A stretch of 64,000 bases of DNA from Kiloniellales bacterium (GTDB taxonomy: Bacteria > Pseudomonadota > Alphaproteobacteria > Kiloniellales > JAKSBE01): NCBI GenBank assembly GCA_030066685.1, contig JASJBF010000019.1, forward strand, positions 1-64,000. Direction: 5' to 3'. Within the stretch, counting starts at the first letter, position 1. Every line of letters starts with the position of its first letter. Shown here piece by piece: positions 1 to 8,056 of the stretch. The notes below the pieces were generated by a model. That model saw only the letters and a list, made by a program, of their open reading frames with translations, did no database searches and was not told the DNA's origin. The translations under genes and the position numbers were made by a program.

Positions 1-2
1 AC

Positions 3-254
3 TACCCGGCCGGGGGCCTGGACCCGCGGCCCGAGCGCCTGGGCGAGATGTTCCAGCTCGCCGAGCGCCTGGCGGCGCCCTTCTCCTTCATGCGCGTGGA
101 CTTCCTGGTGGCCGACGGCCGCCTGAAGATCGGCGAGCTGACCAGCCTGCCGGAGAACGCCGTCGGCGTCTTCGCGCCGAAGGTCTACGACCAGCGCCTG
201 GGCCGCCTCTTCGCCGACCCGAAGCTCGAGATCGAGGCCGTACTGGAAGCCTGA
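3..254 (+). CDS. ATP-grasp (TupA-like) protein, C-terminal part
   Basis: This is the 3' end of a gene that starts before the window; the reading frame is open from base 3. The visible 83 residues include a segment reading PFSFMRVDFLVADGRLKIGE, followed by LTSLPENA and a YDQRLGRLF helix. This resembles the end of TupA-like ATP-grasp proteins, where a conserved R-D-F strand and a G-E-(L/M)-T motif carry metal and ATP ligands. Such enzymes are common in polysaccharide clusters, which fits the glycosyltransferases further right. The substrate cannot be told from this fragment. Confidence 0.6.
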   Translation, partial: YPAGGLDPRPERLGEMFQLAERLAAPFSFMRVDFLVADGRLKIGELTSLPENAVGVFAPKVYDQRLGRLFADPKLEIEAVLEA

Positions 255-281
255 CGCGCGCGCCGCAAGGAAAATGGGCCG

Positions 282-313
282 GCTCCCCCTGGTCGCACCC
301 GGGAGAGCCGGCC
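282..313 (-). terminator. Hairpin terminator after the lysis-like cluster
   Basis: An inverted repeat with GGGCCGGCTCCC and GGGAGAGCCGGCC arms closes the minus-strand gene group. Read on the minus strand it is followed by a short ATTTTCC tract. It also lies just past the end of the plus-strand ATP-grasp gene, so it may serve both strands. Confidence 0.55.
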
Positions 314-334
314 GGTGGTTGCGTTCTGGTGCCG

Positions 335-547
335 TCAGTCGCTGCGGAGCTGCCGGCGCAAGGCCTCGAGCTCGGCGTTCAGGTCGGACCATTCGGCGGC
401 GGTGGGATTGCGGTCCTCGACGACCATCAGCGCAACCGCGTCGCGGCCGCTCTGCAGGGCTTCGACGGCGCCGCGGATGCCGCGGACCGCCAGGGGCACG
501 ACCTCGTCCAGCAGCAGCAGGGCGAACTTGAGAGCCTCGGACATCAC
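335..547 (-). CDS. Small phage-type protein of the lysis-like cluster
   Basis: A 70-residue protein with a hydrophobic, helix-prone N-terminal half and a polar C-terminal helix containing NPTAAEWSDLNAELEAL. Similar short proteins with an 'R(N/D)PT..EW..LN' stretch are often seen beside holins in alphaproteobacterial phages; that is recollection, not a search. Its start overlaps the stop of the upstream lipoprotein gene in an ATGA arrangement, so the two are probably translationally coupled. The exact role is unknown. Confidence 0.6.
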   Translation of the reverse strand: MMSEALKFALLLLDEVVPLAVRGIRGAVEALQSGRDAVALMVVEDRNPTAAEWSDLNAELEALRRQLRSD

Positions 548-918
548 AGGACTCCTTCGTCGATCAGGACCTGCCGGAGCACCGCGACCGCGGCCCCGGC
601 GGATTCGAGCGCGAGCGCCACGGCGCCCTCGGAGGCGGCCGGCGAGCGCACCACCTGCTCGGCCCCGTCGAGGGCGAGCTCCGCTCGGCGGTCGGCCCGG
701 CGCAGCAGCTCGACCACCTCTGGCTCGGAGCAGACCGGTGTGGTCTCGCTCGGGCAGCGCGGCAGGCTCTCGTAGTCGACCGCCAACGCCAGCACGGCCC
801 GGTACTCGGACTTGAGGGCGAAGACCCGCTGCGCCGGGGTTTCCGCCTCCAGGCTGGCGCAGGCCGCGACGAGCGCGAGCAGACCGGATGCCAGCAAGGC
901 GAGGACGGGCCGCGTCAT
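544..918 (-). CDS. Predicted phage lipoprotein in lysis-like cluster
   Basis: A 124-residue protein with a signal peptide ending in a lipobox (LVAAC, Cys20). The mature part is helical, with a paired-cysteine region (PRCPSETTPVCSEPEVV) and alanine-rich helices. It lies between a holin-like gene and a small phage protein, with 4-base start/stop overlaps on both sides. A spanin-like (outer-membrane Rz1) role would fit that position, but Rz1 proteins are usually shorter and proline-rich. I call it only a cluster lipoprotein. Confidence 0.6.
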   Translation of the reverse strand: MTRPVLALLASGLLALVAACASLEAETPAQRVFALKSEYRAVLALAVDYESLPRCPSETTPVCSEPEVVELLRRADRRAELALDGAEQVVRSPAASEGAVALALESAGAAVAVLRQVLIDEGVL

Positions 919-1121
919 GCCGCAGCCCCCAGCTTGGTCAGATTGCTCTTCAAGAGTGTCCGGCCGCCGCCGTAGCCGAAGGCCAGGCTGGCCAGGAGCG
1001 CGATGTGCTCGCCGGGGATCGCCACCTGGGGCGTCCCGTTGGCGACCACGATCGCGAAGAGCAGCAGGACCAGCCAGAACTCGCTGGTCTGCAGGCCCTT
1101 GCGGACCACCGTTTCGTGCAT
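915..1121 (-). CDS. Holin-like small membrane protein
   Basis: A 68-residue protein with one strongly hydrophobic segment (SEFWLVLLLFAIVVAN) and a second weaker one (HIALLASLAFGYGGG), ending in a basic tail. Size, topology and the overlap with a lipoprotein gene fit a class II holin or similar phage membrane protein. A good ribosome site (GGAGGAAGC) directly precedes the ATG. No endolysin gene is recognisable nearby, so a lysis role is inferred from layout only. Confidence 0.6.
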   Translation of the reverse strand: MHETVVRKGLQTSEFWLVLLLFAIVVANGTPQVAIPGEHIALLASLAFGYGGGRTLLKSNLTKLGAAA

Positions 1122-1133
1122 GCTTCCTCCATG

Positions 1134-1160
1134 AAAAAGGCCGCCCCGAAGTGGGCGGCG
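1134..1160 (-). terminator. Hairpin followed by T5 on the minus strand
   Basis: Read on the minus strand, GCCGCCC...GGGCGGC forms a stem with a short loop and is followed by CTTTTT. It lies between the 59-codon gene and the holin-like gene and could attenuate transcription entering the holin-like gene. A second small stem (CGCCCCGGAGACGGGGCG) sits just to its right. Confidence 0.6.
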
Positions 1161-1254
1161 GATTGTCGCCCCGGAGACGGGGCGATCGATGCCGGCCGCG
1201 CGCAGCGGCCGATCGGGACGGGGGGCTGCGCCGCGCCCTTGCGGATCCGGGCGC

Positions 1255-1434
1255 TCAAACGCCGGTCCAGAGCCGAACCGCGATCGCGGCCAAGGTCGTC
1301 ACCAGGCCGCCGTAGAGGATCTCCAGGCGCAGCAGGCGGCGGTTCAGGGTGCCATAGCGCTCCCGGCAGAGGGCGACATGGGCCGGCAGGCTCTCGGTCT
1401 CGACGTCGCCGTGGGCGCGGCAGACCGCGGTCAT
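1255..1434 (-). CDS. 59-residue membrane-anchored protein, phage-type
   Basis: A short open frame running from ATG at 1434 to TGA at 1255. The N-terminal two thirds are polar, with Cys/His (VCRAHGDVE, ALCRERYGTLNRR). The C-terminus is a single hydrophobic helix (EILYGGLVTTLAAIAVRLW). Small tail-anchored proteins of this shape are common just upstream of holins in phages. It lies 31 bases after the next upstream gene and 133 bases before the holin-like gene, on the same strand. No family is assigned. Confidence 0.5.
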   Translation of the reverse strand: MTAVCRAHGDVETESLPAHVALCRERYGTLNRRLLRLEILYGGLVTTLAAIAVRLWTGV

Positions 1435-1465
1435 TGCCGGAGGGCCTCCGCGCAGGCGCCCGGCC

Positions 1466-1864
1466 TCAAGACTCGCGTCCCCTCTGCTCGCCCGGGACTT
1501 CGACCGGAGCGGCCGGCCGCCAGCCCTCGCCGGCGGCGACGAGGCAGCTGATCCGCCCCGGCGCCCCAGCGCTGGGCGGCCGGGTCATGAGGATCGAGAA
1601 GCTGCGGCCGCCGGGGCTAACCAACAGCTCCAGCAGGGCGCCGTTTCCGGTCAGGCCAAGGGCTCGCGGCGCCTCGCCGTAGCCGTCGGCGAGTCGCTGG
1701 ACCAGGATTTCGCGGGGCGCGCAGGGCGCCGCCGCCGCGCCTTCGGAGGAAGGCCAGACCAAAAGCGACCCCAGTCCGAGGACCAGGCCGGCCAGGGCCC
1801 GGTGCCCCGCAGGTCGGCCGCCGCCGGCCGTGGCGCGGCGGAGGGGATTGATGGTTTGAGACAT
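1466..1864 (-). CDS. Exported protein of unknown function
   Basis: A 132-residue protein with a basic N-terminus, a hydrophobic stretch (ALAGLVLGLGSLLVW) and a mature part with two cysteines (APCAPREI and RISCLVAAG). This suggests a small disulfide-bonded periplasmic or surface protein. An AGGAGT ribosome site precedes the ATG. It could head the transcript that includes the phage-like small genes to its left, but its sequence does not show whether it is of phage or cellular origin. Confidence 0.55.
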   Translation of the reverse strand: MSQTINPLRRATAGGGRPAGHRALAGLVLGLGSLLVWPSSEGAAAAPCAPREILVQRLADGYGEAPRALGLTGNGALLELLVSPGGRSFSILMTRPPSAGAPGRISCLVAAGEGWRPAAPVEVPGEQRGRES

Positions 1865-2089
1865 GCTTCGACTCCTTTTGCTGTGATGTCGGCAACGACG
1901 GGCCGCGGGGCGGCAGGCCCGGCGGCGGGAAGACCAACTCGGCTTATCGGTGGGATGGAGGTGCGTCTGGGGCGCTTGACACCGTGGGCGGTACGTTTAG
2001 CCGGCGCCGGTGCCGAGCGCACTTCCCAATCGGACGCCTTCGCGTCTGGCCGGGAGTGGTGCGCTAATAGGTTGAAGGTAGGTCAATGA

Positions 2090-2131
2090 ATCCGGCCAGA
2101 CGGATCGCGAAGCGAGTCCGTCTGGCCGGAT
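2090..2131. terminator. Perfect 15-bp inverted repeat after sulfotransferase gene
   Basis: The arms at 2090-2104 and 2117-2131 are exact reverse complements (ATCCGGCCAGACGGA / TCCGTCTGGCCGGAT), separated by 12 bases. The structure begins about 10 bases past the stop of the minus-strand sulfotransferase gene. A second short palindrome (CTAACGCC..GGCGTTAG, about 2132-2150) overlaps that stop. There is no strong T-tract, so it may instead be a dispersed palindromic repeat. Confidence 0.55.
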
Positions 2132-2139
2132 CTAACGCC

Positions 2140-2835
2140 CTAGGCGTTAGGCGCGGGGCGGTGCTTGCGCAGGCGCCGCCGGATCGGGTCCTTGATCGCG
2201 CGCGGCAGGGCGCGCTTGATCGGGGCCGGCGTCATGCGCGAGATCAGGCGGCCGAAGTCCGTCAGGCTGTGGTTCTGGACCGTGTAGTGATCTGCAGCCG
2301 AGGGCTCCAGCCCGGCGAAGGCGCAGAGCCGCCGCGGCGAATCCCTCTCGATGTCGAAGACCAGCAGACGCTCGGCCGGGATCGAGTCCTGGACCGCTTC
2401 CAGGTGCCGGTCCCAGTCCCGGCTCCAAGCCTCGACAACCGCTTCCCGGTCGGGCAGCCCGTGGACGCTTCTGTAGAGCTCCGCGAAAGAGCGCGGTCCC
2501 AAGTGCGACAGGTGGTCGAGCCGGCTTGCGATCCATGTTTCCTTGGGCCGGACGTTGAGGATGAACATCGCACCCTCGACCTGTTCGGCGATCTCGCGGA
2601 AGTACTTGTAGGCCTCGATGTACTCCGCCTCGCCCATGCACTCCATGTCGGTGAAGGCGTCGTAGGCCTCGTAGCCGGCCAGGATGAAACGGCCGGCCTC
2701 GAGGTTCTGCTTCATGCGACGGGCGAGCCGGCCGTCGTCCCAATGAACGCAGGGCAAACCGTTCGCGGCGAAGAAGTGCGCCAGCGACGAGGTGCCGCAC
2801 TTGTTGAAGCCGATCTGGAAGTACTTCTGTGCCAT
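2140..2835 (-). CDS. Sulfotransferase-family P-loop protein
   Basis: A 231-residue protein. It begins with a strand followed by a P-loop-like PAPS-binding motif (IGFNKCGTSSLAHFF), as in the bacterial sulfotransferase families. Later come a conserved FILNVRPKETWIASRLDH segment, matching the 3'-phosphate-binding R...S region, and a RLLVFDIERD strand. I chose the ATG at 2835 because it directly precedes the catalytic fold; upstream sequence in frame looks non-coding. The enzyme would transfer sulfate to a sugar or lipid acceptor. It lies at the left border of the polysaccharide cluster on the opposite strand, and a second sulfotransferase lies at 10.6 kb. Confidence 0.75.
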   Translation of the reverse strand: MAQKYFQIGFNKCGTSSLAHFFAANGLPCVHWDDGRLARRMKQNLEAGRFILAGYEAYDAFTDMECMGEAEYIEAYKYFREIAEQVEGAMFILNVRPKETWIASRLDHLSHLGPRSFAELYRSVHGLPDREAVVEAWSRDWDRHLEAVQDSIPAERLLVFDIERDSPRRLCAFAGLEPSAADHYTVQNHSLTDFGRLISRMTPAPIKRALPRAIKDPIRRRLRKHRPAPNA

Positions 2836-3037
2836 CTCTGCCAAAGTGCTCTGAACGCGGACCCGACCGAGGCCCGATCCTAGCACAGCCGGGGGCCGCA
2901 ATGCCGGCCGGGCGCAGCCTCCGACCCCAATGCCGAACTCTTGCAGAGGCCTTGAATTCTTGCTTGCCTCTGCTCTATTATTTCAGGTCTTCAAATAAAA
3001 CGGAAGACAAATCCGAACTCAGGGGGCGTTACGCGGG

Positions 3038-4009
3038 GTGGTTACCGTATCTGTTGTCATACCGGCCTACAACATGGAGCGCTACGTCGAGCGCGCGGTC
3101 ACCTCCGCGCTTTCGCAGAGCCTTGCCGATCTCGAGGTTCTGGTCGTCGACGATGCCTCGCAGGACGGAACGGCGGCGATCGTGGAGCGCCTGGCGGCCG
3201 CCGACCCGCGGGTCAGGCTGATCCGGCTGGCGGTCAACGGCGGCCTCAGCGTCGCCCGCAACGCGGCCATCGCCAAGGCCCGGGGCGAGTGGATCGCGAT
3301 CCTGGACGCCGACGACTGGTACGCGTCCGAGCGCCTGGCGAAGCTGGTCGCCGCCGGCCGTTCGGGCGCCGCCGATCTGGTCGCCGACAACCTCTTCTAC
3401 GTGATGGAGGGATACCTGGCGCCCTGGCAGACGCTGGTGCCGCGGCGGGGCGCCAGCCCCTTCCTGCTTTCCGCCGAGGACATCCTGCGCGGCTCCCGGG
3501 CCGGCTATCCGAAGACCCTGGTGTCGATCAAGCCGATGTTCCGGCGCGCCTTTCTCGAACGCCACGGGATCCGCTACCGCGATTCCCTGCGCTCCGGCGA
3601 GGACGGCGACATCCTGCTGCGCTGCCTGGCCAGGACGCCGGGGGTGCTGATGCTGCGCGAGCCGCTCTACCATTACCTGGTCCGCCGGAGCTCGCTCAGC
3701 CACACCATGACGGCCGACCCCCTGCTCATGCTCAAGAGCCTGAACGGGGAACTCCTCGAGCTCTACCGGGAGGCGCCGGAGGTGTGCCGCTGGCTGCGGC
3801 GACGGCCGGAGAGGATCGACCGCTACCTGGTGATACGGGAATTCCAGGAGGCGCTCGGCCGGCATCGCCCGGGCCGGGCGCTGGCCGTCCTCGCTCGAAA
3901 CCCCCGGATCCTGCCGCACCTGGCGATCTACGTCGGCTATGGCCTCGGCTACCGCCTGAAGCGCCGGGTTATCCTGGCTTTCCTGCCGAAGGCCCCGGCA
4001 GGCGCCTGA
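3038..4009 (+). CDS. Family 2 glycosyltransferase
   Basis: A 323-residue GT-A fold enzyme. The N-terminus reads VSVVIPAYNMERYVERAV, then VLVVDDASQDGT (nucleotide binding) and the DXD-type metal motif in AILDADDW near residue 90. The middle contains an ED acceptor motif (RSGEDGDILLRC). The start is GTG at 3038 behind AGGGGG. The product would be a cytoplasmic or membrane-associated transferase adding a sugar to a lipid-linked repeat unit. It faces the DCC protein tail to tail across a shared hairpin. Confidence 0.85.
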   Translation: MVTVSVVIPAYNMERYVERAVTSALSQSLADLEVLVVDDASQDGTAAIVERLAAADPRVRLIRLAVNGGLSVARNAAIAKARGEWIAILDADDWYASERLAKLVAAGRSGAADLVADNLFYVMEGYLAPWQTLVPRRGASPFLLSAEDILRGSRAGYPKTLVSIKPMFRRAFLERHGIRYRDSLRSGEDGDILLRCLARTPGVLMLREPLYHYLVRRSSLSHTMTADPLLMLKSLNGELLELYREAPEVCRWLRRRPERIDRYLVIREFQEALGRHRPGRALAVLARNPRILPHLAIYVGYGLGYRLKRRVILAFLPKAPAGA

Positions 4010-4099
4010 CGGGGCCCGCAGGCGCCCGCCGAGGACCGGAGCATGATCGCCTCACAGCGCAGCGACCTGCCGCGTGAACCATGCTCCAACCTGTTGAAG

Positions 4100-4151
4100 T
4101 AGAGCGGGATTCAGATTTGAAGTCCGTTCGTCTTCAAATCATCCCGCTCTA
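4100..4151. terminator. Bidirectional hairpin between convergent genes
   Basis: A long imperfect inverted repeat: TAGAGCGGGAT...GATTTGAAG on the left and CTTCAAATC...ATCCCGCTCTA on the right, with a 9-base loop. It separates a plus-strand glycosyltransferase from a minus-strand gene whose stop codon forms part of the right arm. This sequence type (AGAGCGGGAT-N-ATTTGAAG) recurs in alphaproteobacterial genomes as an intergenic repeat and probably ends transcription on both strands. Confidence 0.7.
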
Positions 4152-4589
4152 GGTTTCCCGCTGAGCGCCCGGGCCGGACGCCGCGCCGATCTTGTCCCGG
4201 CCGAGCAGGCGGAGGACCGCGTTGCGACCGGCGCGCAGCACCGGATAGAGCCGGCGGGCGGTGCCGGGATTTCGGAAGACCGCGGCGCAGAGCCGGTTGA
4301 CCGCGCCGCCGCCGCCGGACAGCAGGGCGAGCATGTGCATGCAGTCGCCGCCGTGATAGATCTGCCCGCCGTAGAGCAGAACCATGCCCTCGTCGAGGTC
4401 ATAGCCCGCCGCGCTCAGCCGCGACACCAGCGGCCCGCCTTCGCGGGCGTCGAGCAGGGTGACCGGGCCGACGGCCTCGCGCAGCCTGACCAGCCCGGCG
4501 TAGCGGGTGCAAAAGGGACACTCGCCGTCATAGACGACGACGGCGCCGTCGCGAAGCTCCGCCGACCGGGCTGCGGTTTCCTGTTTCAT
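4149..4589 (-). CDS. DCC-family (DUF393) thiol-disulfide oxidoreductase-like protein
   Basis: A 146-residue protein with the family signature YDGECPFC near residues 20-27, giving a CxxC pair at Cys24 and Cys27. A thioredoxin-like core follows, with LLDAREGG and a GMVLLYGGQIYHGGDC segment. The length is typical. Members are thought to act in thiol-disulfide exchange, but substrates are mostly unknown. It is on the strand opposite to the polysaccharide genes and is probably an unrelated cellular gene. Confidence 0.85.
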   Translation of the reverse strand: MKQETAARSAELRDGAVVVYDGECPFCTRYAGLVRLREAVGPVTLLDAREGGPLVSRLSAAGYDLDEGMVLLYGGQIYHGGDCMHMLALLSGGGGAVNRLCAAVFRNPGTARRLYPVLRAGRNAVLRLLGRDKIGAASGPGAQRET

Positions 4590-5073
4590 AGGACGAATAT
4601 AGCAAGCGCCGAGTGGCTTTAAAGCGCAGCCTGCCGGTCATCCGCAAATACTGCCGCGTGCACCGAGGCGTCCGGGCATCGGCCCTGCCAACTAAGACAA
4701 GACCAGCGCCCCTTGAAGCCGGGCTTTCATTTCAATATTACTTCGATTATTACTTATCCTGATAAATATTCCGTTGGGGGGCGGAAACCATGGACAGCCT
4801 TGCGACGATCGGTATCCCGGCCGGCCGGGGGCCCGAAAAACGGCGAGATCGGTGGTCTTGCCGGCCTCGCGCCGCCGCGCCCGGGCGGCTTCCCGCGCTG
4901 CCGCTCGCCAGGTAAAGGCATCTTTCGCGGCATGATCTCATCAAGAAATGGAAGCCGGTCGGACGCCCCTCTCCGCCTCCGGCGACCGTCGGGGGCAGGG
5001 TCGGCGCCGGGCGCCGGAACTGGGAATCGCGGGCCGGGCGGCCCGGTCATCGAAGCGGACCCGGGGCGAGGCC
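4590..5073. other. Intergenic region, possible promoter for glycosyltransferase gene
   Basis: About 480 bases separate the divergent DCC and glycosyltransferase genes. An AT-rich patch around 4725-4775 (ATTACTTCGATTATTACTTATCCTGATAAATATT in part) stands out and is the most likely promoter area. The remainder is GC-rich. Frames here lack recognisable protein features, although the reading frame of the downstream gene is open back to an ATG at 4948. Confidence 0.4.
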
Positions 5074-6222
5074 TTGCCTGAGCCCGCCGTAAAGGATCCG
5101 AAGCCGAAGATCGCTTTCCTGCTGCCGGATCTCGGGGGCGGCGGCGCGGAATCGATGATCGTCCGGCTCGCCAACGCCTTCGCGGCCCGCGGCTACCGGG
5201 TGGATCTGGTCGTCTTCCAGGCCGAAGGGCCGAACCACGCGGCGGTGTCTCCGGGGGTCCGGGAGATCAGCCTGGGCGTGACCTGGTGGCCGGCCTCGCC
5301 CCTCGCGATCCGCCGCTACCTCAGCCGCGAGCGGCCCGATCTCCTGATCTCGGCGCTGTTCCATGCCAACATCTTCGCCCTGACGGCGCGGCTGCTGCTG
5401 CCCTTCACCGCAACCCGCTTCGTGGTGACGGAACGCAACATGCTGTCGGTTCACGTGCGCTATTCGAAACGCAAGACGCGGCATTTCTTCTTCCTGGCGG
5501 CGCGCCTGCTCTACCGCTTCGCCGACAAGGTGGTCGGCGTTTCCAGAGGCGTGGCCGAGGACATCGGACGGATCGCCCGGCTGCCCGCGGACAAGGTGAC
5601 CTGGATCTACAACCCCACGGCCTCGCCCGAATGCCTGGCCCGGGCGGAAGCGGCGGTCGACGACCCCTGGCTGGACAAGGCGAAGCCTCCGGTCATCCTC
5701 AACGTCGGCCGGCTGGAACCGCAGAAGGACCAGGCAAACCTCTTGCGGGCCTTCGCCAAGCTGCCGCCGGATCAGCGCGGCAGCCTGCTGATCCTGGGTG
5801 CCGGCAGCCTGCAAGACGAGCTGGAGGGGCTGTCGCGAGAGCTCGGGATCGACCACCAGGTCCGCTTCGCGGGCTATATCGACAACCCGCTGGCATACAT
5901 GAGGCGGGCGGACCTCTACGTCCTGTCCTCGCTCTACGAGGGCTTTCCCAACGCTCTGGTCGAAGCCCTGCTCTGCGGCCTGCCGATCGTTTCGACCGAC
6001 TGCCCTTCGGGCCCCGGCGAGATCCTCGGGGCGAACGAGTTCGGTCTGCTCGTCCCCGAGCGCGATCCGGAGGCCATGGCCCGGGCGATCACCCGCTCCC
6101 TTGCGCGCCGCTGGAACCCGGAAGGCCAGAGGTCGCGGGCGCTGGAGTTCTCGCTCGAGCGGAGCGCCGACCAATTCGAAGAGCTGGTCCGGCAACTCTG
6201 GCGGCCACGGGCGCAAAGTTAA
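5074..6222 (+). CDS. Family 4/1 glycosyltransferase
   Basis: A GT-B fold transferase of about 382 residues. The N-terminal Rossmann domain starts IAFLLPDLGGGGAESMIVRL, the glycine-rich acceptor-side loop typical of GT4. The C-terminal domain contains ILNVGRLEPQKDQANLLRAF and the nucleotide-sugar motif SLYEGFPNALVEALLCGLPI with its E-x7-E pair. I prefer a TTG start at 5074, behind GGGGCGAGG, because the longer version from 4948 adds an arginine-rich, low-complexity stretch. It is the first gene of the co-directional polysaccharide run. Confidence 0.85.
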   Translation: MPEPAVKDPKPKIAFLLPDLGGGGAESMIVRLANAFAARGYRVDLVVFQAEGPNHAAVSPGVREISLGVTWWPASPLAIRRYLSRERPDLLISALFHANIFALTARLLLPFTATRFVVTERNMLSVHVRYSKRKTRHFFFLAARLLYRFADKVVGVSRGVAEDIGRIARLPADKVTWIYNPTASPECLARAEAAVDDPWLDKAKPPVILNVGRLEPQKDQANLLRAFAKLPPDQRGSLLILGAGSLQDELEGLSRELGIDHQVRFAGYIDNPLAYMRRADLYVLSSLYEGFPNALVEALLCGLPIVSTDCPSGPGEILGANEFGLLVPERDPEAMARAITRSLARRWNPEGQRSRALEFSLERSADQFEELVRQLWRPRAQS

Positions 6223-6458
6223 CGCCGGGCTCCGGCCGGAGCGCAGAGCCCCGCAGGGATCGGGATATTTCAATACGTTAGGCGCCAATACCCGTTGCCG
6301 CTTTGCAGTCGAGAGGCGGCAGACCCCGAAGAATTCGCCGGCCTTTTCTACAAGATCAAGATTCGATGGAGACAACGCGAAGCATTAGTGCTAATACTTC
6401 GTAAAAAAGGGCAAGGCTCTTTGGAGGGCGAGACTTTGCACAGGGGGGAACTCGGGCA

Positions 6459-7898
6459 ATGGCCGAGTCACGGGGGACTCTGGCGGGCGTAGCTTCGGCA
6501 ACCGGCCTCGGTAGAACGGAAAACGCAGGACGGCGCAACGGGCGCGCGCAGTCCGATTGGCAGATCCTTGCGGCAGACGCCCTGATCGTCGCCCTCGGCT
6601 ACGGCCTCTTGCATCAAGCAGCGCCTCCGGCGCTGACCCTGATGCTGGCGGTGGCTGCAGCGCTGGTGGCGGTCGGGTGGTTCTGGCATCGCGGCCACTA
6701 CTGCCGCCGAAGGTCGGCCTCGGACCGGCTTCGCGACATCGCCTCCGTTGTCGCCGTCCTGGCGGCGGTCGAGTTCTTCGCCGGGCGGCTCGGCCTGGCC
6801 GGCGTCCTGCCGGTCGCGGCGCTGCTCTTCGCCTGGGCCGCGATCGCCGGCGGCCTGCTGATCGGGCGCTCTGCGATGCGGCGCTACCTGCAGTGGCGCG
6901 GGCTCTGGCAGCGACCGACCGTGATCTTGGGCGGGGGCGCCCGGGCTCGCCAGGTTGCCGACGCCGTCGCGGGCAACGACGCACTGGGCCTTCAAGTGAC
7001 CGAAATCTTGCCCTTTGGCGATCCGCAGCCCGGCGGCGCGGTCGGGTCGGCCGGGCGCGACAGCCTGGCCGAACTGCTGCTGCGCTTCCGCGAGCACGTG
7101 ATCCTGATGGCGCCGGAGCCGAAGCAGATGGCGGCAATCGACAAGCTGGCCCCGTCCCTGACCGTGCTCTGGCCGATGGTTGGGATCGCGGTGCCGCTCT
7201 ACAACACCCTGCCGGCCGGGGCGCGCGCCCAGATCCTTCTGGACAACGAGACGATCCTCCTTTGGGCCACGAACAGCCTTTCGCAGCGCCGCTCGAGGAT
7301 CGCGAAGCGCGGCGTCGACATCCTGGGGAGCGGCTTCGGCCTCCTGCTGTTCAGCCCGCTGTTCCTGGCGCTCTGGCTCTGCGGGACCCTGACGCGGCAG
7401 CCGGTGTTCTACGGGCACCGGCGGATCGGGCGCTTCGGCCGGCCCTTCACCTGCCACAAGTTCCGCACCATGGTCCCCAACGCCGCCGAGGTCCTTGAGG
7501 AGCTGCTGGCCCGCGACCCGGCGGCCCGGTGCGAGTGGGACGCCACCTACAAGCTGAAGGACGACCCGCGGGTCACCCGGATGGGCGCCTTCCTGCGCCG
7601 GAGCAGCCTCGACGAGTTGCCCCAGCTCTGGAACGTGCTGAAGGGCGACATGAGCCTGGTCGGCCCGCGGCCGATCGTGAAGGACGAGCTCAAGTACTAC
7701 GGCGACCATCGCCAGAACTACCTGAACGTCAAGCCGGGCCTGACGGGCGTCTGGCAGGTCAGCGGCCGAAACGACACCAGCTACGACTATCGGGTCTCCC
7801 TGGACCGCTGGTACGTCACCCATTGGTGCCTCTGGTACGACGTCGTCATCATGGCCAAGACGATCGGCGTGATGGTGAACCGCAACGGCGCCTACTGA
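6459..7898 (+). CDS. Initiating sugar-phosphate transferase (WbaP/exopolysaccharide type)
   Basis: A 479-residue polyprenol-phosphate phosphoglycosyltransferase. The N-terminal third has several hydrophobic helices (residues about 35-135). A nucleotide-binding-like middle follows ([16 protein letters not shown]). The C-terminal catalytic sugar-transferase domain contains [50 protein letters not shown] and [12 protein letters not shown]. The enzyme would load the first sugar-1-phosphate onto undecaprenyl phosphate at the inner membrane. A strong AGGGGGGAA ribosome site precedes the ATG. It defines the locus as a lipid-linked polysaccharide pathway. Confidence 0.9.
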   Translation: MAESRGTLAGVASATGLGRTENAGRRNGRAQSDWQILAADALIVALGYGLLHQAAPPALTLMLAVAAALVAVGWFWHRGHYCRRRSASDRLRDIASVVAVLAAVEFFAGRLGLAGVLPVAALLFAWAAIAGGLLIGRSAMRRYLQWRGLWQRPTVILGGGARARQVADAVAGNDALGLQVTEILPFGDPQPGGAVGSAGRDSLAELLLRFREHVILMAPEPKQMAAIDKLAPSLTVLWPMVGIAVPLYNTLPAGARAQILLDNETILLWATNSLSQRRSRIAKRGVDILGSGFGLLLFSPLFLALWLCGTLTRQPVFYGHRRIGRFGRPFTCHKFRTMVPNAAEVLEELLARDPAARCEWDATYKLKDDPRVTRMGAFLRRSSLDELPQLWNVLKGDMSLVGPRPIVKDELKYYGDHRQNYLNVKPGLTGVWQVSGRNDTSYDYRVSLDRWYVTHWCLWYDVVIMAKTIGVMVNRNGAY

Positions 7899-8056
7899 GC
7901 CGCCGGCGAGGCGAGCGGAAGCGGCCGGGCTGGAGCCAGATGGTCGGTGTGTTTGCAGGCTGGTCGATCTGGGCTTGAGCGCCGCGAGGCCCGGGGCGCC
8001 CCAGCCCCGACGGCCCGGTTGGAGATCGACGGAGTGAAGATGACAGGAATCAGGCC

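Noticed and set aside
5047-6375. A 442-codon minus-strand frame opposite the family 4 glycosyltransferase
   Set aside because: It is a shadow of the glycosyltransferase and has no recognisable motifs.
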